From NCBI GenBank assembly GCA_003538135.1, contig DPOR01000011.1, positions 439 to 64,438 of the forward strand: 64,000 nt of DNA. The letters run 5' to 3'. The position numbers were made by a program, and so were the translations under genes. Below the pieces are notes generated by a model. That model did no database searches. It was not told the origin of the DNA and saw only the letters and a list, made by a program, of their open reading frames with translations. Positions 58,753 to 64,000 of the stretch are shown here, piece by piece (position 1 is the stretch's first letter; the number at the start of each line of letters is the position of its first letter). The stretch comes from Oscillospiraceae bacterium. Lineage in GTDB: Bacteria > Bacillota > Clostridia > Oscillospirales > Acutalibacteraceae.

Positions 58753-59256
58753 ATGTCGGACAAAAAGAAAGAAAAACAGGACGTTGCCGAAACTCAGAAG
58801 CTCAGCACAAAAGAGAATATTCTCCAGACCGTAAAGTTCGCTCTTTTCTCGGCGTCTGCGGGAATCATTCAGATAACGACTTATACTCTGTTCTTTGAGG
58901 TCTGCCATTTCAAGGAGTGGGTAGCTTATCTTATCTCACTTGTGCTCTCGGTGCTTTGGAACTTCACCTTCAACCGCAAGTTCACCTTCAAGTCGGCTAA
59001 TAATGTCCCGATAGCCATGCTCAAGGTCGCGGCATATTACTGCGTGTTTACTCCGCTTTCAACCTGGTTTACAAAGTACGCCACAACCGACCTTTTATGG
59101 AACAACTACCTCGTCGAGGTCATCTGTATGCTGACGAACTTCGTCACCGAATTCCTGTTTGACCGCTTCGTGGTGTTCCGCAACTCGATGAACACCAACG
59201 ATGTTGCAAAGAAAGACAGAGAAAAGGCGGAAAAGAAGGCTCGACAGGGCAAATAA
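58753..59256 (+). CDS. GtrA family membrane protein (second copy)
   Basis: The 167-residue protein has four membrane helices after a charged N-terminal tail of about 24 residues (KKKEKQDVAETQKLSTKEN). Typical features are TVKFALFSASAGIIQITTYTLFFE, split in helix 1, SVLWNFTFNRKFTFKSA (about residue 66-82) and the final VTEFLFDRFVVFRNS. The C-terminus is Lys-rich. The probable role is lipid-linked sugar translocation, as for GtrA. A 19-nt tandem duplication covers its stop codon. It differs clearly from the copy at 38806. Confidence 0.82.
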   Translation: MSDKKKEKQDVAETQKLSTKENILQTVKFALFSASAGIIQITTYTLFFEVCHFKEWVAYLISLVLSVLWNFTFNRKFTFKSANNVPIAMLKVAAYYCVFTPLSTWFTKYATTDLLWNNYLVEVICMLTNFVTEFLFDRFVVFRNSMNTNDVAKKDREKAEKKARQGK

Positions 59257-59277
59257 ATCTCGACAGGGCAAATAAAT
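59240..59277 (+). repeat. 19-nt tandem duplication at a stop codon
   Basis: CTCGACAGGGCAAATAAAT occurs twice in a row (59240-59258, 59259-59277), covering the last codons and stop of the GtrA gene. It looks like a recent replication slip. Confidence 0.85.
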
Positions 59278-59319
59278 AAAAATAATAAATATCGTATACC
59301 CAAACGGAAAGAAGAAAAC

Positions 59320-60471
59320 ATGACGGAAGAAAAGAAATGTCCTCTCTATAAAAAATGCGGCGGATGCCAGCTTCAAAATCTGAGCTACGCGGAGCAGCTC
59401 GGCTTCAAGCAGAGAAAGACCGAAAGACTGCTCGGCGAATTCGGACGTGTCGAGCCGATAATCGGCATGGACGAGCCGTATCATTACCGCAACAAGGTTC
59501 AGGCGGCGTTCGCCACGGCGAGAAACGGAAAGATAATTTCCGGAGTCTATCAGTCCGGCACGCACAGTATAGTCTGCGTCGATTCATGCCTGACGGAGGA
59601 CAGAAAAGCGGATGAGATAATCGTCTCCGTCCGCAATATGCTGAGGAGCTTTAAGATTCAGCCGTATGACGAGCGAAGCGGCAGCGACACGCTCCGCCAT
59701 GTTCTCGTCAAGCGCGGCTTTAAAACGAATCAGATAATGGTCGTTTTGGTCACGGCGGGGCCGATTTTCCCTGCGAAGAACAACTTCGTAAAGGCGCTTC
59801 GCAAGGAGCATCCGGACATAACCACAATAGTCCACAATATAAACCCCTATCAGACGAGCCTTGTGCTCGGCGAGCGCGAAAATGTGCTCTACGGTACGGG
59901 CAAGATCGAGGATGAGCTTTGCGGACTTACATTCAGGATATCTCCGCGCTCGTTTTATCAGATAAACCCGGTGCAGACCGAGGTGCTCTATAACACCGCT
60001 ATGGAATATGCCGACATGAGCGGGAGCGAAAAGGTCATCGACGCCTACTGCGGCATAGGCACTATAGGTCTTGTCGCGTCGAAGCGGGCGGGCGAGGTAA
60101 TAGGCGTTGAGCTCAATCGCGACGCCGTTCACGACGCAATATCGAACGCCAAGCGAAACGGCATAAAGAACGTGCGCTTCTTCTGCGACGATGCGGGCGA
60201 ACTCATGCTCGGCATGGCGCAGGACGGGGAGAAAGCGGACATAGTTTTTATGGATCCTCCGCGCGCCGGAAGCGATGAGTGCTTCCTGTCGTCGCTTGTG
60301 ACCCTCGCGCCGAAAAAGATAGTCTATATCTCCTGCAACCCCGAAACTCAGCAGCGCGACCTGCGCTTTCTGACAAAGCGCGGCTATAAAGTCGAAAAAA
60401 TCCAGCCCGTCGATATGTTCCCGCATACGAATCATGTGGAGACGGTTGTATTGATTACTCGACCCGAGTAG
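59320..60471 (+). CDS. rlmD: RlmD/RumA-type 23S rRNA (uracil-C5)-methyltransferase
   Basis: The 383-residue SAM enzyme methylates a uracil C5 in 23S rRNA. An N-terminal iron-sulfur motif CPLYKKCGGCQLQNL (Cys7, Cys13, Cys16, with a fourth Cys later) is followed by the methyltransferase domain: VIDAYCGIGTIGL (SAM), FMDPPRAGSD, and the catalytic nucleophile Cys in YISCNPETQQRDL. It has no N-terminal TRAM domain, which most RlmD proteins have, so it is a short variant (RlmCD-like position uncertain). Confidence 0.9.
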   Translation: MTEEKKCPLYKKCGGCQLQNLSYAEQLGFKQRKTERLLGEFGRVEPIIGMDEPYHYRNKVQAAFATARNGKIISGVYQSGTHSIVCVDSCLTEDRKADEIIVSVRNMLRSFKIQPYDERSGSDTLRHVLVKRGFKTNQIMVVLVTAGPIFPAKNNFVKALRKEHPDITTIVHNINPYQTSLVLGERENVLYGTGKIEDELCGLTFRISPRSFYQINPVQTEVLYNTAMEYADMSGSEKVIDAYCGIGTIGLVASKRAGEVIGVELNRDAVHDAISNAKRNGIKNVRFFCDDAGELMLGMAQDGEKADIVFMDPPRAGSDECFLSSLVTLAPKKIVYISCNPETQQRDLRFLTKRGYKVEKIQPVDMFPHTNHVETVVLITRPE

Positions 60472-60509
60472 AGATTACAGGCTGGATGTAAATAAGGAGG
60501 CGGAGAACA

Positions 60510-61106
60510 ATGTTTGTACTCAGAGCCGGATGTAAAGTTCCTTTTCCCGAAAAGCTTTCCGAGGAATATATGCTGATTGAAAACCAGATTATCGCAAACA
60601 TATCGGCGGATAAAATCAAGGATATAATGAATCATTTTATCTACATTCATGAAGAACCTGTTTTTTTCATTCTTGAGTTACCCTCTAAACAGGATGACGA
60701 GGAAGAGATTCGACCGGGTATTGTGGAAAAAATGCATAAGGATGTTTATTATATTGACGAATGTACAGGTGAAGAAGCATTTACGATTCTTCTTCGTATC
60801 GGCGATTTAATGATAAATGATGGATTGTGTTCATTCGGCTTCGGCTGCCATGAATCAGAAGATGAGATTGTGTTCGGCAAGTATAATGTAACAACCATTT
60901 TTAGCAAGAACATCAATCAATACAATAGTTTTATGGCGGAACACGGGATTGCAAAATCAGAAGACATCGTGACCGCTTGGGATACTTTTTCGCAGGAGAA
61001 TCCCGGTATTTCGGAGCGTATTGAGACGGGCGGAAAAGATATATACTCCATTCCTGAGATGTTTGCCGATTGGGGAATCTACAAGGCTGAACAACGCGAA
61101 TGTTAA
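60510..61106 (+). CDS. Unknown protein, AT-rich gene
   Basis: The 198-residue soluble, acidic protein starts MFVLRAGCKVPFPEKL and has no signal peptide or membrane helix. I do not recognise a family. The N-terminal part (YIHEEPVFFILELPSKQDDEE) looks alpha/beta. The C-terminal part DTFSQENPGISERI is helical. SD AAGGAGG is 8 nt before the ATG. Base composition is more AT-rich than its neighbours, so it may have been acquired. About 260 nt of non-coding DNA follow before the next gene. The general look fits small immunity or phage-defence accessory proteins, but nothing specific supports that. Confidence 0.65.
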   Translation: MFVLRAGCKVPFPEKLSEEYMLIENQIIANISADKIKDIMNHFIYIHEEPVFFILELPSKQDDEEEIRPGIVEKMHKDVYYIDECTGEEAFTILLRIGDLMINDGLCSFGFGCHESEDEIVFGKYNVTTIFSKNINQYNSFMAEHGIAKSEDIVTAWDTFSQENPGISERIETGGKDIYSIPEMFADWGIYKAEQREC

Positions 61107-61367
61107 CTGATTTTTTGATCATGTTTAATGGCATATTCTTTATATCAACAGTCTTGACAACAGAATGAATATTTGCCCCTTTATTCACGCTATTGCCACA
61201 AGTCATACGAAAAACGACAGTATCCCTGAAAAAACAATCAAAAACAAAGACAAGACCTTTTTTAAAGCGGGAGCAAAAGGCTCTCTTAAAGCCCGAAATA
61301 TTGCAAGCCTGATGGCGGTGCATAAACTCGAATCGGCAACGAAAATACAAAAGGAACGGAGAATTCG

Positions 61368-62483
61368 ATGAAAGCACTGATTTTGACCTGTAATACCGGC
61401 GGCGGACACAATTCCGCCTCGCACGCGATTGCGGAAGCCATGACCCGAAACGGGGATGAAGCATATGTGTTGGACTATCTGACACTGGCGGGAGAGGGCG
61501 TCTCCAAGCTGGTCGGCGACGGATATGTCCGTGTTGTTAAAAAAACTCCGAGGCTGTTCGGATTTACCTACAAGCTCGGGATGCTCATAAGCAGAATTAC
61601 GCGCAAATCTCTTGTGTACTATGTAAACGGCCTTATGGCGAAATATCTCGACAGCTTCATTGAAGAAAACCCGGTGGATGTGCTGATTATGCCCCACATC
61701 TATCCGTCGGAAACTATCACCTATATGAAGCGCAAGGGGATGAAGCTGCCTCTCACGGTATCGGTTATGACCGATTACACCTGCATTCCTTTCTGGGAGG
61801 AGACGGACGCGGATTATTACATTATCCCGCACGAGAGCCTGACAAAGGTATTTACGAGGAGGGGAATGCCTAAAGAGAAGCTGATCCCGCTCGGAATCCC
61901 GGTGTCCGAGGTCTGCCGAAGAGAAATTTCCAAGGAATCGGCAAGAGAAGAGCTGGGACTTTCGAATGATAAGAAATATATCCTTGCGGCAGGCGGCAGC
62001 ATGGGCGCGGGCGATATGAAGAAAATGGTGGAGAGCCTGCTGAAATCTACCGATGACGAAGAGCTTATAGTCATATGCGGCAGCAATAAAAAGGTTGAAA
62101 AGCAGCTTAAAAAAGCTTTCGGAAAAGAAGAGAGAGCGCATATTCTCGGATACACAAAGCAGATGAGCCTCTATATGAGAGCCTGCGACGTGCTCTTTAC
62201 AAAGCCCGGCGGTCTGACCTCCACGGAGGCCGCCGTAATAGGTATCCCCATTGTCCACACGGAGCCTATACCCGGATGCGAAACGGCCAACCGCAAATTC
62301 TTTGTAAAATACGGAATGAGCCTTTCGGGCAGAACGGTGAGAGGACAGGTGCAGGCGGGACTTCGCATTCTCCGCGACGAAAACGAGGCCGAAAGAATAG
62401 TGGAAAATCAGCGAAGAATCATCAATAAAACGGCTGCCGACGATATTTGCGGCTTCGTGCGGGAGCACGTAAAAACCGATTGA
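61368..62483 (+). CDS. UgtP/MurG-like glycosyltransferase
   Basis: This 371-residue GT-B enzyme of family GT28 resembles processive diacylglycerol glucosyltransferases. It starts ALILTCNTGGGHNSASHAIAEAM (acceptor/lipid site), has VSVMTDYTCIPFWEETDADYYIIPHE, split over the linker, and the donor-binding KPGGLTSTEAAVIGIPIVHTEPIPG near residue 280. The product is probably a glucosyl-diacylglycerol used as a membrane glycolipid or lipoteichoic anchor. SD GGAACGGAG. It appears monocistronic. Confidence 0.88.
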   Translation: MKALILTCNTGGGHNSASHAIAEAMTRNGDEAYVLDYLTLAGEGVSKLVGDGYVRVVKKTPRLFGFTYKLGMLISRITRKSLVYYVNGLMAKYLDSFIEENPVDVLIMPHIYPSETITYMKRKGMKLPLTVSVMTDYTCIPFWEETDADYYIIPHESLTKVFTRRGMPKEKLIPLGIPVSEVCRREISKESAREELGLSNDKKYILAAGGSMGAGDMKKMVESLLKSTDDEELIVICGSNKKVEKQLKKAFGKEERAHILGYTKQMSLYMRACDVLFTKPGGLTSTEAAVIGIPIVHTEPIPGCETANRKFFVKYGMSLSGRTVRGQVQAGLRILRDENEAERIVENQRRIINKTAADDICGFVREHVKTD

Positions 62484-62561
62484 TTACTCCCGCAGCAGAC
62501 AGACTGAGTTTGTCAATACGCACACGCGAGTCGCTTAAAATTTCAAAGAAAACCCGCCGTT

Positions 62562-62584
62562 TGTCTGCATTGAACGGCGGACTC
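62562..62584 (+). other. Hairpin after the glycosyltransferase
   Basis: CCGCCGTT pairs with AACGGCGG across about 11 nt, without a close T-run (GTGTTTT follows after 8 nt). It is a possible weak terminator. Confidence 0.4.
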
Positions 62585-62668
62585 TGTGTTTTCTGTCCGT
62601 TTTATCGTACACAAGATATGTTATAATTATATCACAGAACGGAGAATATGTTTTGTGAGGTGTCAGCT

Positions 62669-63424
62669 ATGGACAGAAATATAAATAAATGGCAAAAGCT
62701 CAATGAGCTGCGTAAGACCGATCCTCGCATATCCGGCGGATACTATACGACCGAATTTCTTAAAACATACAGACCCGATTTCTATTCGGAGGGATACAGC
62801 TTTTTCCCGGAGTTTGTGGAGGTCGCTAAGATAAACGGCGAAATTGTCTGCCGTCTTGCAGAACCGGATATCCCTGATGAGGACACGCCTTTTGACAGCG
62901 ACGAATGCGTGTTTAAGACGTCCGTCGGCAATTTCGTGTCCCGCAACCACGGCGAGTTCGGCGGCGCGCTCGAAACGCCGGGAGGGGAGATAGACGGAAA
63001 TTTTTGCGATGTTTTTGAGCTCGGAGACAGAGTATACGCTGTCGATTCATTGAGCCACCTCGGTTTGGCGAGCACAACTGTTTATTCCTTTGACCGCGGC
63101 TGCAAGTATCATAAAATATTCAGCGATGAAAATTTGGGCTTTAAAGCGCGGTATGTGACAGACGAGCGGGCGTATATTCTTCTTTCCGATCGCGTCGGAG
63201 AAAATTCCAAATCGGTCTTGCTCGAAATATCCGAAAACGGGGATATGCTAAAAACAGAGTTCGACTGCTATTTCCAGCTTGTCTTTAATATGCTTGTAAG
63301 CGACGGGAAGATGTTTCTCGGCGCAGATAAGGCGGTCGTTGTTTTTGACCTGCAAACGAAAGAGATAAAAGCTTATACTCCTATCAGCGTTGAAGCGGAG
63401 GAAAATATACTGAAAAAGAGGTGA
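62669..63424 (+). CDS. Unknown protein, beta-rich
   Basis: The 251-residue protein has no signal peptide or membrane helix. Its sequence is rich in beta-strand-like segments with repeated Gly/Asp turns (VYAVDSLSHLGLASTTVYSFDRG, AVVVFDLQTKEIKAYTP), as in a partial beta-propeller, but I recognise no family. ATG 62669 is preceded by GAGGTG. An upstream ATG has no SD. The frame reads directly up to the next gene (4 nt gap), so the two are an operon. TATAAT-like sequence at 62621-62630 could be its -10. Confidence 0.65.
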   Translation: MDRNINKWQKLNELRKTDPRISGGYYTTEFLKTYRPDFYSEGYSFFPEFVEVAKINGEIVCRLAEPDIPDEDTPFDSDECVFKTSVGNFVSRNHGEFGGALETPGGEIDGNFCDVFELGDRVYAVDSLSHLGLASTTVYSFDRGCKYHKIFSDENLGFKARYVTDERAYILLSDRVGENSKSVLLEISENGDMLKTEFDCYFQLVFNMLVSDGKMFLGADKAVVVFDLQTKEIKAYTPISVEAEENILKKR

Positions 63425-63428
63425 CGGG

Positions 63429-64000
63429 ATGTTTAAAAAGCCCGAGGTAAAGAGGCTGAACAACTGCATATCCAATAATAGCAATTGGTGCCGCGATGCG
63501 ATTGCTTTTGAGGTGAAAAACGGGCTTGGCAAACTTGTGCATGCCGAAAACGGCTGCAATTCGCAGCTCCTTCTTAACGGCAAACCGCTTATCCAAGGCA
63601 GATATCTTGCCAGCCCGACATGCTTTGGCATGCTCGCCACCGGATATGGAATAGAAAAATTAGATTGCGCTGAGCTTAATAAAATTCGCGAGCAGCTAAA
63701 TTTAGAATATCAGGGGATAGATAAGGCTTTTGAATCTATAAATCCGCTTTTGAAACTTCTCAATGACGGCGGCTATATTTTAGCCGATGCGGAACTTTCG
63801 CCTACGAACGGTGACGTGTTTTTTTACAATGTCCCGAATGAATTGACCGAAAACGAAGCCGCTTGCGATGCGTATTTCTGCAACGAGCTGATGAGCTGCA
63901 CGGACGGATATCCGGCATATATGTATCCGACTCAGTCCGTTGATACCATATCAGAGGACAGAGTCGAATATTATCGTCAACGCCTAAAAGCAGGGGATAA
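63429..64000 (+). CDS. Unknown protein, cut by the window end
   Basis: An open frame of 190 codons starts MFKKPEVKRLNNCISNNSNW and runs to the edge without a stop. SD GAGGTGAC lies just before. It contains several Cys (NCIS, NWCRD, NGCNS, TCFGM) and acidic stretches (ELTENEAACD). No signal peptide, membrane helix or known family is evident. It follows the beta-rich unknown gene after 4 nt, so both are probably translated from one mRNA and may act together. Confidence 0.6.
   Translation, partial: MFKKPEVKRLNNCISNNSNWCRDAIAFEVKNGLGKLVHAENGCNSQLLLNGKPLIQGRYLASPTCFGMLATGYGIEKLDCAELNKIREQLNLEYQGIDKAFESINPLLKLLNDGGYILADAELSPTNGDVFFYNVPNELTENEAACDAYFCNELMSCTDGYPAYMYPTQSVDTISEDRVEYYRQRLKAGD

Noticed and set aside
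61165..61371. Small + strand frame of 68 codons overlapping the glycosyltransferase start as ATGA
   Set aside because: The overlap looks operon-like, but there is no SD, the sequence is Lys/Ser-rich without domain signs, and the region looks intergenic. Not listed as a gene.
61203..62468. 421-codon open frame on the - strand
   Set aside because: It is opposite the glycosyltransferase gene with its clear motifs. The antisense reading has no SD or known domain.
1..64000. CRISPR array, prophage, rRNA operon or replication origin
   Set aside because: No regularly spaced repeats, phage structural genes, rRNA sequence or DnaA-box cluster was seen.

Overview
The window looks like chromosomal DNA of a spore-forming, Gram-positive member of the Clostridia, probably an uncultured gut bacterium of the Oscillospirales/Ruminococcaceae type. 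This is an inference from gene content. The evidence is a complete spoIIIAA-AH sporulation operon, a cysteine T-box leader, the Firmicutes-typical run Asp23-nusB-xseAB-ispA-dxs-tlyA-nadK-argR-recN, lipoprotein signal peptides, strong SD sequences and short palindromic intergenic repeats. No phage, plasmid, CRISPR array or full insertion sequence was seen. The only mobile-looking items are one MITE-like element and scattered palindromic repeats.

Layout. 0-5 kb: a four-helix-bundle protein behind GAA-loop hairpins, a cytidine deaminase, and two leftward operons (yerC-like/methyltransferase/hslO; L-serine dehydratase/cyclophilin). 5-11.5 kb: three MFS transporters (two of them adjacent paralogues), tRNA-Asp and tRNA-Thr, and a Na/Pi cotransporter. 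11.5-17.8 kb: recA-recX, rimO-pgsA, then a Cys T-box controlling cysE-cysS. 17.9-22.6 kb: an operon of a GH2 glycosidase, a CDP-glycerol glycerophosphotransferase, a DUF3798 lipoprotein and thymidylate kinase. 23-28.4 kb: MATE exporter, MltG-like lipoprotein, TrhA/hemolysin III, a broken GNAT gene, a cell-wall amidase and a YccF protein. 28.6-32.8 kb: uvrC, rsmD, coaD, a coiled-coil protein and a C_GCAxxG_C_C protein.

33.3-43.6 kb is the least ordinary part. It holds a 740-residue regulator-propeller/helical-barrel fusion divergent from a DapA-family aldolase, a bacterial GH3 (ANL) enzyme divergent from a GtrA protein, a long-chain acyl-CoA synthetase, an undescribed 42-residue peptide gene with a consensus promoter and an operator-like dyad, and a GH36 alpha-galactosidase.

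43.6-58.7 kb: the MITE, the spoIIIA operon, then the housekeeping run to recN. 58.7-64 kb: a second GtrA protein, an RlmD-type RNA methyltransferase, an unknown AT-rich gene, a UgtP/MurG-like glycosyltransferase and two unknown genes, the last cut by the window edge.

Regulation visible in the sequence includes the T-box with a UGC specifier, a LexA-box-like site at recA, a triple TGTACT/AGTACA motif ahead of trhA, dyads ahead of the 42-residue gene, and several intrinsic terminators, two of which recur as near copies.
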